Below are positions 10,381 to 44,900 of a DNA stretch of 64,000 nt, piece after piece. The translations under genes and the position numbers were made by a program. Every line of letters starts with the position of its first letter. Position 1 is the first letter of the stretch. The stretch spans positions 81,426-145,425 of the forward strand of contig VYZI01000203.1 of assembly GCA_013397695.1 (NCBI GenBank), given 5' to 3'. The DNA comes from Centropus unirufus. Taxonomy: Eukaryota > Chordata > Aves > Cuculiformes > Centropidae. The notes under the pieces are model-generated. The model was not told the DNA's origin. It made no database searches and saw only the letters and a list, made by a program, of their open reading frames with translations.

Positions 10381-12559
10381 CAAGTTTCCTCCTGGCATTT
10401 TTAGAGCTTTCTACAAGTGGTTCGATAGCACAGTCACCACTCCCACTTCTCATAAAACACAGAGCTAAGAGTTCAGCTCTAGGATGAATCCCAGCATCAA
10501 TTACAGCAAATCCTCGGTCTCAGACCATTCCTGCGCACCAGGCTGTTGGGTTTTTTGGTTTGTTTGTCGTTTGGTTTTGTTGAAGTACTTCAATAGCGTC
10601 TACACCCTCAGCTTCAGTGTTCACTCAGTGTAGACAGAAGAGAAAGCAGCTGATGGGCAAGGGACAAGGTGGAAAGTATTGCTGCAAACAAGCTGATGGT
10701 GCAAGATTTTTGGCCCTTTTGAGTCTAAAAGATAAAAACGCCTACAACTGCAAGGGAGAGAAGACACCGTTTTGGCTCAGAATTTAGACTAGAAAAAATG
10801 CTTCCTAAATCCTAGTGTAACAACGAAAAACTGTGCATATAAAATAATGTCATTGCAAGCTTAAAAACCAACAAAGCGGCATCGAGCACTGGAATAAGAT
10901 AGGAAATCCAGTGGAACATCAGATCATTTCCCGAGCTTGAAGTTCTACCCAGCAAAAAGATTCTTTATCCACAGTAGCAGGAGCGGGAGGGCTGCAAAGA
11001 GCAACTCTCACCCAGGGCCACTGCCCCACTCAAGGGCCCCGCACCTGGAATATCTCATCGATTGCAGCCAGATTAATTGATATTGAAAAGCTTTGCTGAT
11101 ACTGAAAAGCTTTGCTTACCCTAAGGAAAGGCTGGACACAAATGTATTCCTGCCATGATTCTGCTTGCGATTAAAGCGAGAGTTTTGCACTTAAGCTCCT
11201 GATATTCAAAGCCAAGCAGACTGGCATCAAGTTATTTTACACCTGCAATGCCCAATACTATGTGAACAGTAACAAAACGAACACAAAGTCATTTTAAACT
11301 GAAAGGAACAGGTACCAGTCCTAGTAGTCTATCGAGCTGGTTTATTCAGTCTTCTCTCAAACGTGACCGGTTGAGCTGACTTGGGAGAAGGAAAACAAAA
11401 CATTCAGACGCTTCTCCCACTTCAAAGTAAGTGTTAAAAGCAACACACGGAGCAGGCGCAGAGCTATGAGCTGCACACAGACCACCAATAAATATACAGA
11501 AACACCACAATAAAGGACAAGGTTCATCAGGAAAGAGTCCCATGACTGCTATTAAGACCCTTACAACAATTGAGTGTGTTTTTTGCAGGCGTGTGCGAGC
11601 GCATTACAGTGTAATCAAAGCACAACTTTGCTATTATTATTACTTTATGCAGCATTACAAGGTTACTGAGGTGCAGTGTTTAACTGTCTAGTCTACAGCT
11701 TTTCCTGACTGGAGGAATGCTCACCAAACTCCCTCAAGACCCATGCCCTCTCCAACCAATGGAGCAGCATCAACCACCCCACCGAGCTGCTCCCATCCCA
11801 ATTAGCAACTCCCTGTGAGGAATTAGAAGTCCCACTGATGACACGCACATTGCTCCTTCAAACACAAGCCACGCCAGGTCTGCTCACACCATCTCCTAAC
11901 TCTTCAGGCACCTCTGTTGACTTCATCTCTGGGAGCTTGCTACATCCAAGAGATGACGTCCTTCAGTAGCTACGGATTCCCTTCCAGCACTAAGTACATC
12001 ACCCCAAGGGACCCACACGCTGTATTTTCTCCTACACCACCTCCAAAGCCCCCCACTGTGAAGAGGTGAGGCGCATTGCTTACATCAAAAGGGACTCTAC
12101 CTCGCCACAGAGTTTGGTGATCACTCCTCACCGCCTCTCCCTCCAAAGGAAAACACCTTCCTGGTTATTCTTGGTCCTGACTCAGAGAAGCTGATGCTTG
12201 AAGGTACCTAAAAGGAACCATCAAACATTTGGCATTTTCAATAATTTATCTGAAATTTTCAGCCACAACAACTGGAAAATAAAGATCTACAGCACCATCT
12301 CCTAAAAAGGCACTTTCTGAGGACTGTCTTGCTTACAAAAAATAAAAGTCACTCCAGGGTTTAAAGAGCAGAACTGCTTTGTTTGAAAAGGACCCTATGT
12401 AACGACCCATGTTCCAAGAGGGGAACCTCGGATGAGGTTTGAAAAGGCCAGGGCACCGGGGGGGTGTGGTATCCCTCCACCACACCCTTGTTCCTCTGCA
12501 TCTGAGGCTTGGGTATTTCTCCTCCCAAGCTCCTCTCTTACAATTCCTTCCCCTCCATA

Positions 12560-12625
12560 GGTTTACAGTTGGACTTGGTGGTCTCGATGGTCTTTTCCAA
12601 CCTCAACAACTCTGCCATTTCCATC
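12560..12625 (+). repeat. Short CR1-like tail
   Basis: Reads GTTGGACTTGGTGGTCTCGA then TCTTTTCCAACCTCAACAAC, resembling the 3' end of CR1 in sense orientation. Very short and diverged. Confidence 0.45.
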
Positions 12626-15600
12626 TTTGCCTACTCAAGGACAACAATTTGGTTTTGGTTTAGTGTTACAGGGATCAGGGTTCGTGAGACTCTGCTCAGG
12701 AGGTAAAACATAGGATCCCGTACCCATCTCAGTCATTCCTCAACTATCCAAAGCATGGAATCTTTTCCCAGCAGAAAGCACCCAGGCTCAAGCTTTAGCC
12801 ACTGTTATTAAGGTTTACAAAAGACAAGTGAATTGGCCACGTGAAGACTGATTTAACCATGTGCTAGAACAAAAATGATATCCCAATACCCCACCTCGAT
12901 CCCAAGTGCCATTTCTGGGTACAAAACACAGACAGGAATCTTTCCCTTTGACATCTGTACGGACTTTTTTCACTCGATCCAATCAAACTGCCAGTGGCAG
13001 CTACGGAACTCCAGGGCTGAAAGGGACAGAGCATCTGCCCAGCCAGATTGGAGATGAAGCGGTTTGGGAACAGCAATCCCTGCAAACCAAACACTTGGCT
13101 TCAGCGTACACACCCGGAGCTAGCGACGCCTTGGTTATAAATGTGCTTTGAGCAAGGTTTAAACCCTCAGTTCACAACACTGGGAACGTAGCCAAAGAGG
13201 ATAAGATATGAGAACATGTTAAAAAAAAAAATAAAGGCCTCAAGCTTAAGTGTAGGCTGAGCTTGGGATTTCACCGGAGTGGACATCAAGACTAGAAAGC
13301 CAGCATTCCTAGCTGGAATTGGTACAGATGTCTGTCTGGTATCTTATCTTGACCATTTTATAGAGCAAAAGTGAAGTGAAAATAATTTAGGAACGACAGC
13401 ATCTGAAAATAATTTGACTGACAACTTCCAGAAACCTATTCCACTCCTGAAAACCGTTTCTATGGCCAAACTTCCAAAAGGATGCCAGGATGAGCCCTAC
13501 AAGAAAACACTTCTGGATGTGTTCCACCAGCTGCCACGCTGACCAGCGATCCCGAGCCACGAAGCCACGGCTCCAGCACCCGACAAAGGGGGAAACGCCA
13601 CTCACAGAGGACTCGGTCACTCTGCTGGGGCAAGTTCAACGCCTTAACTACGAAACACTGACCCTCTCCCCATCCCTGGCTCTACCGTCTCCTCGGATCA
13701 CAGGCTCCAAGGCTGCTGGGTCTGGTGAAGCAGTCGGCCCTGGGTCGGGGATGCCCCGAGGCTGCTCCTTCCCCACCCAGTGCTGCTGCCCCGCGGCTGC
13801 TCCCACCACAGAAGCCATGGGTGGCACTTGTTAAGTACAAGGGAGGTCTCGGCGTGGTCAAACCGGTCAGAGGAGACAGGAACCATTTTTCTAGGTAGGC
13901 TTAAAAATGAGGCCAGTATCTGCAAAGCCAGCCTTTGCCAGGTCCCTCTCGGGGCTGTACCCAGACAGCTCCTGGCATGAGGGGGATCTGGAACTCATTT
14001 TTACTCCAACAGCAAAATAAAATTTGCCTTTTTTTTTTCTTTTTTTTTTTTCTTTTTAAAGGAGAGCAGGTACAAAAATAAAAGAAATCCATATACTCTG
14101 AAAATATACTGGAAACTGCCACCACAGATGAGGTACCATTTATCCCAACCCCCCGCCCCCAAACTGCAAACATCAAAATATATATGCTTTTAAACAAAAA
14201 GGAAGAATATCTGGCTATTTAATCTCAGTTAAAATGACAGCACCCTTTGTTACACTTGATATTTCACACCATTAATTCTCTCTTGAAACAAAAACAAACC
14301 CAAGATCTCTAACTAACCTCGATTCCTTGCTTTTCTCCTCGTTCCTTAGTGCAGTAATTGTCCGTTCTCCTTTTAAATAAATATAGCAGCTACAGCATCA
14401 TCAATGTGTGGCCCTCACAACGCCAGGAACTCGATATCGTAATACAAAGAAGTATCGGCACTTTACGTAGATATTTGCAAAACCAAGAGATTAAAACTTC
14501 CAAATACTCTTCACATGAAAACCAGGTCAAAATGCCAGCTTGGCAGGTGATTTAAGTCACTTTCCCAATGGAGTTTCTTTAAATTTTGGTGAAAGTAGCA
14601 AGGAAAAAAGCTTCTTGAATCATCATCACAGGGTGAGAAGGGTACAGTGTCTTTGAAAGGAGCATTAAAAGACTGCTTTAAAAGGAATTTTCACCTAAAA
14701 GGCAGAAAGTCACACGAGGCCTTGATGAAATATAGTTTAAAAAAAATAATCTATTTTAGAACAATTTTCTGTAGAAATCCTAATCTGAAACTTAGAAATA
14801 GAACGACTGGCTAGAGTGCTTCCGAGAGAAAATCGACTGGGCACGGATCAAGGAAAACATCCAAGATTCCCTGGGAAGCCACCTTGCTCCAGTTCTCAGT
14901 GACACTGACCCCCGTCAGCAGGTTTGCTTGAAGCTGCCGAGAGGGGAGGGCTTTGAGGAGTCAAAGAGGGTGGCCAGGGCAGTCCTGGGGCTGCGGGTGG
15001 TGCTGCCAAAGGTGGGTGGCTCCTAGGACCCCAGGGCCTCTAGGACATATCAGGGGCTGCTGGGTGTCCCCGGATCATCCCCTCCCTGCTCCTCTCCGGG
15101 GCCACCACGCACTGCCCAGCCTCCCCACTGCTCCCAGTTCAAGTTGAGCTGCAAAGTTAAGTCTTTTTTTTCGTTATCCTCTTTAAAATATGTACACACA
15201 CTGACCTTCCCCTGTGACAGGGCTGTGAACAGCGCTACGGAGGTGTCCATGCCCCAGAGAAACGCACAAAGTACAGTACTGTGTGTTCTGACAGGAAAAA
15301 CGGGGCAGATTCCTGCCTGTTTGAAGGAAAACGGGCTCAGATTTTAGGCTCAGTATCTTGGCAAACAGCGGATTTTGTGAGATTGGCTACGTAGACCAAG
15401 CCACCGGTTTTCATGTGGAGAGCAGGCGGAGTTCCGAAGGGCTGGGATAACAGCAATGCCCATACAAACAATCTGCAGTAAAGACATTATGAACCAGTGC
15501 AAATAAAAACAGTCAAAAATGCAATTCACGAGTTTACAAAGTGCAAAACTCCCCAGTCCCCTCATTGGGTAAATGCTCGTCTCTGACACCTTAAATATCG

Positions 15601-17262
15601 TTTTACTTTTGAAGTGGAATGAAAAAAGTCCTGTCGATCTGCTTCACATTTCAGTGATTTAACGTGTTCGAACTATCCCAGCCCTCTTTATTTGCAAAGT
15701 GAAATGAAGTTACCAACAAACTTAATTTTAAAAGGAAAGTCATTATCAAAGAGGAAAAAAGCCTAAAAACTTCTATTCATTCCAGGCATTTTTACTAATG
15801 TCAAAGATTGAATTAAGGATGTAAAAACTTAGATCTTAATAAAAAAACCTTTCCATTTAATTCAAATATCCTCCACGTTTCAAAGCCAAAAACATGGCCA
15901 ATTCCTTTGTTAAATCAAAACGCTGCAGTGACAAGGAAAGCTGGCAGGATTCTAGAAGCATTTTTGCTATTTTGTTTGATTTAAAAAAGGAAAATTCAAG
16001 ATTCATTCTGACTATAAAACTTTCCTTTCAAAATTAAGGCTTTGACTCTGTCCTTTTAAAATCCCGGAGGTGTCCATTCTTCCACAGTTAGTGGGACAAA
16101 CACTGCTCGGGTACAGCTCAATGGACACGGTTTTCCTTTAGAACGCTTATTGCACTAAAAGATAGCAAAAAACAAGTTGTCAGTTCTTCTTAAAAATAAA
16201 CACGGTTACATTTCTAAAAAATAAACAGTTGATGTTGACCATATGTTCTGTAATAATTAAATTAAAGCATTATTATTACTCTAATAAATATAAAAGAAAC
16301 AAAAAGGAAGCTAAACTTCAAAAACACATACGTACGAAATCACATTAAGGTGTGAGAGGCAGCAAGGAAATAGCATTTTTCTTTGTTTCCAAGACCTTAG
16401 AGCTAAAGTTTCAGTTCTGGTGTTTGATGTGATCCCATCACACCTGGGCCATGGGATCGCACGCCAAGCTTCACCGTTACTTGATTTGCCAGATCGAAAG
16501 GAATTGAAACTTTTGGACTAGGTAAAAAAACAGCAGCTTTAGTAAAATTCACCAGGGAGCGAGAGTTTGGATCCCTACTGCCTGCACAGGACACCACCAG
16601 CTCCTCCGGTTGCTTGTGGGAAGGGAACTATTGGAGCCGAGAGCTCCGAAGCTGTGAAGGACACAAAGGCAGCAGTTGGCTAAATTATGTTCAAATGATT
16701 GGATTAGTGTGCAAAACACCTTCACACACACCCCCCCGCCTCCCTTTTTTCTACATTCAAATGCACTTGGATATGTTCCCATTCGAATGCTTGATGACAA
16801 CACTGAGAAAAGACTCCTCAATGCAGTGGCGTTCAAAACAATTTGTCTTTTTGCACACCTCCCCCCCAACAATCACTGATTACTCCCAGAAAGGTGGGGT
16901 TGTTTTAAATGACCCCATCGATTTTCTTACTTTTTTTTTTTTTGCAAAGGTACTTGTGCTGCCGAGCAACTTGAGGTAAAGGCATAAAGGGTTAAACTAC
17001 GAGAAATAATAATAATAAAAAAAAATGATGGCGGTGCTTCCTACAGGAGCCCGTGTGGCTGGTTTCATATTGCATAATAGTGCTGTGTTCCTCGATGAAG
17101 TAAACAATCTTCCTGGTGTCAATTTAAGGGTTCGCCTCTCGCCCCTGCACAGTGTCAACTCCAGCACGATCGGAGGCACAACCCACAAACCAACCCCGCT
17201 GGAAACATACATTGTATGTGGCTTAAGGTTTCAGTTCTTCCTTTCGGTGAGGATGCTCCCGT

Positions 17263-17268
17263 TTTATT
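17263..17268 (-). terminator. AGO3: Proximal AATAAA just after the AGO3 stop
   Basis: An AATAAA hexamer begins four bases after the stop codon on the minus strand. If used, it would make an mRNA with almost no 3'UTR. No clear GU-rich downstream element was seen, so its use is doubtful. Confidence 0.3.
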
Positions 17269-17271
17269 GAC

Positions 17272-38929
<21,658 letters not shown>

Positions 38930-41900
38930 CTGCAGGAGAGAAAACACCACAGATCAGAAGATAAGCCCAGGGCCCAGCTGTGTTGCCAAGGCATCACCCA
39001 GCATTTGCAGGTACACATACACTCACATACACCCCCTTTTCAGCCTCTGGCAATTCCCTGAACCAATTCATGACTAGGCAGCACCAGGGGAAATGATGGA
39101 ATGAGGAAAGTGAGCTGTATGACACAGCACACAAACATCCCGCTGACCTATGAAGTTCCAAACAAACCCTGGCCCATCTTTCTTCCTTGAGCCCCCACCA
39201 CACCTACTGCCTCCCTACGGATGAGCTCCAGCTTCTGGGCTCACCATGAATAAATCCACATTTCCTACACAAAAAGCGTGCTTTTCCTCATAACACTTGT
39301 TTATGGTGGAAAGCTCAAGGGCCAGTGAAACATGAAGAATTTTAGAAGCCTTCACTGAAGACCACAGCAATAGCAAAGCTGCTACAAAACACAAAAATAG
39401 GAACAGTTCTGGATCAATGCAGGCTGTTTGCGATAAACTCTTAATTTCATTGCCATCATTAGCTCAGCCTTGGAAGACAGATTAGTCTTGAACTTTGCTG
39501 GCTGAAAACGGAGGAAGAGTGAAACCAGTATCTCCCACCCAACTGCACCAAAGCTGATCAACCACAAGAGGAAAGGCTCAGGTTAAGACACAGGGTTGTA
39601 AAACTCCTGATGGAGATCAGAGCAGAACGCCCATTGCTGCTTAGAGAAACCACCAGAGTGTGCAAGAAGAGGTGGGGATTTTGAAACTCAGCTACAAGTG
39701 CCTGTCCAGCACCGTCTGTGACACTGCCTGCTTATCTATTTATTTGCCTTTGCGTCATTTGGAGGAGAAGCCTCAGCTCGAGGTCTGCCTCACACCTCCC
39801 AAACCAAACACCGTAGTAAACACAGTCCACTTTCAGGAATTCCTGCTGGTATTTCCACTTAGAAATCTCTTTGCAGACAGGAAACAACAAACCCAACACA
39901 TTTTGTAGCCCAAGTTCTAAAAAATTACTCATGGTACACATGTCATGATTACAGAGCATTCGATTAAGTGAGTTAAAAGCTCTCGCCTCTACTCCCACTC
40001 AGTGACGCAGAGAGCAATTCCAGCCCACTCGTTTTCACAGAAGAGTTAAAATGTCAACTGCTGGTAAAAAACGTCTCATTTGCCTTTTGATTAATCTCCA
40101 CTGTTCCTGGAAAAAAAGCTCACGTTATCTTGAAGGAAACTGTGTACCAAGAGGAGGTGAACATCAAAGCAAAGTTCCCCAGTAACATTTGTCTGGCTCT
40201 ACCCAGAATTCCTACCCAAAATTCCGAGTGGGCCTGGCTTCCAGCCATAAGATAAAACAAAAACATAAACCAAGCAGCATCATTCCAACCTCCCTCACAG
40301 TCTATGCTTGGGCAGAACTTGTTCCAAGCGTCTGTTCTCTTCAACTTCTTCATTTTCGTTCTGTCACACCAGTAGAAGCAGCTCTACAATTTACTCAGGA
40401 TACATTCTCAGAACATAAGCACATGCAGAAAGTTACTACTAAACATTTGAGCAACATAAATGACTCAATAGCTTACTTCAATATTACCAAGACATACATC
40501 CCACCATCTATATTTAGCTCCTATCTGTAGGAAATGTGAACAGAACTGCTGAAAGCAAGACAGAGGTGAAAAGGCTGCGATGACCTTTTCTGTCCTGGCC
40601 TCTGCCCACATCATGTATTAAGATAATGTAAAATGGAAAAACAGTTGCTGAAGGGAATCTGCATGGAGGTGGTGAAGAAGATCAAGTACTTGGAACGGGA
40701 GGTGGCAAAGAAGCTCAAGTACTTGGAACCAGGACAGGACGGCTGAAATCTTTGTCCCCATCTCCTCTGGAAGCTGGACTGAACTTTTTAACTGAGCGCT
40801 CAGCTGCTGGGGAAGAGAAACCCCCTCCATGGGAATGCTATCCTGCTGGTTACCCCTTTGCTCAGCTTCGCAGAATCCTAGGGGCAAACACCTGAACCGG
40901 AGCAAGGCCACTGTGTGACCAACGCCAGGCAGGGCGTGCTTCAGCTCCTGGCTCATAGCAGAGCAGCTCTACCCAAAGCCAAGCACCCAACGGGGCCTCC
41001 AAGCTCCGCTCCTCAGAAAACAGGGGTAAGCAAGACAGGCAAACCCCGTTGTTAGACAGAGGTGGCGTTCAGCCTCGCTGTTTGGCTGCACCACACACAG
41101 CTCCTCGGGAACAGCTCGCCCTGGACAGCAGAGCCCAGGTTTTGGCAAGCAGGAATTCATGACCAAGTGAGGAACAAGCAGTGCAGATCTACACACTGCT
41201 CAGGAACAGCATTTACAAACCCAGCTGATGCTGCGATCACCGTGACACGCACACGCTCCCCTGGCCAAGTTACAAACACGAGTGTGTTGTAATGCAGTTC
41301 TGCTGTCACTGTCCAAACACACCAGGAGCCACTGGGAATACCCTGCTTTCAAAACACCCCGAACCGCCAGACTGCACGTTGTAAACGTCTGTGTCACCAC
41401 TCCAACCCTGAGTCAGACCCAATAAAACCTGAAGAGCAGCTGTGGCTCCGAGGACAGCCACTGCTCCGGATCGTAGCCCTGACTCACCCACCCTCATGCC
41501 TAACTCATGTGTCAAGAGAATGGAAATACACATACGAACCAAAAATACTGAAAGTCATTTTATTCTACACAGCACAGAACTGCAACAATCGGCAGAGTGA
41601 TTTCCTCATGCTCGTTAAGCATTGGGAATCCAAAGCCATTAAAGTTCCAAAAGTCTTTGCCAAAGCGCTCCTCCAGGTACTGGGGGATCCTCCAGCTCCT
41701 CGTGCCTCCAGGAGAGCAGCCCCACACTGCTCAGCTGCCCACAAGCTTTAGAGGAGAAACAGTTTTGTGTTCAAGAAACCATTACTACTCGATATGAGAG
41801 CAAATATGTACATAGCCCTGGTGCGTTCTTAAAGGTCAAGAGAAACCATAACTCACATCTGTTAGCAAGCCAGAACAGAACTCGATTCATAAAAGCAGAT

Positions 41901-44900
41901 AAGGGAAGTCCCCAGCACTGGCAGCCAACAGAGAACAATGAACACACAGATAGGAACTGGGCTTGATGCTCCAGACAGATTCTTGGAAGGCATTTATGCA
42001 GCAAGGGAGTGAGTTTCAAGCAGACACAAGAGCTGCCACCCAATAACTTGAACCTTCTGAACGTACAGCTGCTCATTAGAGAAGGGACAGGAAAAATCAG
42101 CAGAGGGAACACTTAACCAAGCATTTAAAACGGTCATAGACAGAAATAAACAGCCTCTTCAGGACCCGAGGATTTTTTATAAACCACCAGTTTATAAATT
42201 ATTGCTCACAGCCTTTGCTGAGGTCATTACTCATCAGCATCCTTTGGCAGCGCTGGAAGATGTTTTCCTCCCAAGCAGATGCTCAATAGCCTGGACAACA
42301 TCCCTGCACAACTGCCTCATCCCACGCCAGTGAGGTTCCACTGCTCCATCCACCCCGGTGCCTGCTGGCACACCAAGACCTTGGGCTGCTCCCTCCCACA
42401 GTCAGGAGTTGGCATCTCAAATCCCTACAGCATTTCCCAGGGGATTTACACTGGTCTTCCCCACAGGCACATGACTCCTGTTCCCACCCAACACAGGCAG
42501 GAAGGAGGTTACTTCTCCCAGCTGGGTACCACAGCAAACCCCTCTGTCCAGAGGTGGATGGTGCTTTGAAGAGCTCTATCAACATTTAATCCAATATCCC
42601 AACAAAACCAAGGAAAGAACCATCGCTATCAGAGGGCTTAATGAGAGGGAAGTGCTTCTAAGTGTTAAACCAGATTTGCTGAACTGCAAGTGTGGTGTTT
42701 ATGAAATACATCAAGTACTTGGAGAAAAAATCCACAGCAATGCAGCTTTTTCAAAGAACTGAAGTTTGAAGAACAGTAAAAATAGGTGGACACTGAAATC
42801 CCTTTGAAGTGTGATTATGCAGTGCCTCTGCCAACAGAACCACTTACTCCAAAAGGACTGGAAAAGGTGGAAATCCACACTTGTCCCTATTCAGATCCAC
42901 AACCTGAAGTTTCCTGGAAGAGTCAGCTCATCTTCCAGATCGGCGTGGAAGCCCCTCTAATGGTTTAAATGAGCTCCGAATCCAGCATTTTCTTCTGTGG
43001 AATTACAGATGTTTTAATAAAGATTAAACACAACAAAACCTGGCGGTGATCGCTATGGCAATGCAGCCAGCGGTACAGAACACCCTGGCCTGCATCCAAC
43101 ACACAGGCTGGGATCTACCTAGCAACCAAACCAAGCCTGGATCTCAATAAAGCCTGAGCAGAAAGAGCTCGGGCACAGAAACCTGCACACACTTTCCACA
43201 AACCATTTTACAGAAGCTTTTGGCACGCAAGGCATTTTCATGGCATGAAGCTGAATGCTGATTCCTAGCCAGGCGCTAAGAGCAAGTAGAGACTTCTTTA
43301 CATCAGCCTTTCCTTGCAGGAAGGGACAGCAGCACCGAGCCTTCAGCAAAAAATACCCTCTCCTACAGAGGGCTTCAGCATTACGAATCCCAAAGTATTA
43401 ACAGACCATCAGTTTTAAAAACAGTTAAAACAAAGAAAACCGCTCCAAATCTCTAATTGAGCAGGTGATTCGACAGCCTTAAAAATGCAGCAGGGAACAG
43501 GTGAAGTGTTATCTAACCTCCGTCTCAGGAACTTGAGGAAGGTTTGTGTCCAAGCTCCTGTCCTCAGGCTGGAGCTGGCACACAGGAGAAAAGACCCCAT
43601 GGAGTGGGGAGAGGATGGAGGGGAAAGCACCGTTCCCTTTTAGAGGGCCCCTGGCCTCTGCTTGGGCTTGGAGGCCCAGCCTGCGGAGCTCAAAGAAAAT
43701 CAGATCACTACTGAAAAACAAGTTAATTCTGGATTAAAAATGTAGAGAGGGAAGATTACATTTCAATGTTGGTTTCGATAATCAAGTTCCTTAGGCCAGA
43801 AATCATGAATTGCCTTATTTCTGCAGCAGCCTCGCTGGGTGGCATTACATTATTTATGAGTAATGCAATTCACATTTCCTAAACATTCCTACTCACAATT
43901 TTGACTGGTGGGGTTCTTCTTGGTTTGGTTAGGGTTTTTTCAAGGTCTGAGATAATAACTCATGTTAAAACTCATCAGAAGCCAAAATTCAGATGCCGTG
44001 CTCAGGGACAGCCAAGTGCACAGGTCCATACTCGCGTGTAATGTGTTCTGCCCTCACAAAGTTACAGAACACACAGTGAAGGGCTTTGGAAGCATTTACA
44101 AGGTAATAAATGCTTCTGAACCATTAGAGACCTAATTATAAGGATCTTGAAGCTCAAAAAAGCAGCTTATATACACATTATAAAGTTAATATTCAACCAC
44201 CGAGGGAGAAGGGACAGCAGCCCCCCCCAGACCCAGCAAGGCTTCCCCTGGAGGGCACAGCAGGATGGTAAACGGGCAGCACCCCCTGCTTTATAAGAGA
44301 ATCTGCAATTCTGAACACATTCATTTTTATTCCCTGGTTCATATCCACTGTTTACTGATGTACTGACACCAACTCGCTGGGTTTGAGTGGCTGTTATAGA
44401 GAGGGAAACACGCTGGCTATCGACTGCTACTCAGGTTTCAAATTTAAGATGCCAGCAGTTCCCCTTTTTCCAGTTTACTGCCTGAAAGGTCTCAGGGCAG
44501 AACAGCGAGACCCGAGACACATGGTCCTGTTCCTCATGCCAGAAAGGCCCATGCAAAATAAAACACAGCTTCACCCGTTGGTGAAATTCTCTAGTAATAC
44601 TGAAATTTTCTTTATGTCCTGGGAAATTTTGCACATGGACAAAATTCAAAGAAGCAATAGATTCATAATGAATTCCATTGCTTTCAGAGAAATGCATTAC
44701 TGTGCAAAGAAATGAGCAACTGTGAAGAACAATGGCAATAAGAGTGACTTGGACCCAACTATGACCTTTTCCTTAATTAAGAGGTAAATGTGACGGGTCA
44801 GGCTAATGAGAAAGAAAAATCACTGCAGTTATCGAGACTTCTCGGACCGCTTGGCCAGGCACCCTGCGTGCTGCAAATTCAATCAGAGCCTCTGGGCCAT

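Larger units (their letters stand above)
6155..17271 (-). other. AGO3: AGO3 long 3'UTR (about 11 kb)
   Basis: Between the AGO3 stop codon (17272-17274) and a good distal poly(A) signal (6178-6183) there is no splice-consistent coding exon. Mammalian AGO3 mRNAs also have exceptionally long 3'UTRs, so continuous UTR is the simplest reading. The stretch is AT-rich with several internal AATAAA signals on the minus strand (plus coordinates about 8276, 11341-11346, 15687-15692 and 17263-17268), so shorter isoforms are likely. It carries CR1 copies at 7635-7890 and 10155-10380, homopolymer runs at 6823-6838 and 14030-14060, and one let-7 seed match. RNA evidence would be needed to fix the true end. 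Confidence 0.65.

Noticed and set aside
14030..14060. T-rich run as a processed-pseudogene poly(A) tail
   Set aside because: No retrotransposed coding sequence adjoins it; simple low-complexity sequence in the AGO3 3'UTR.
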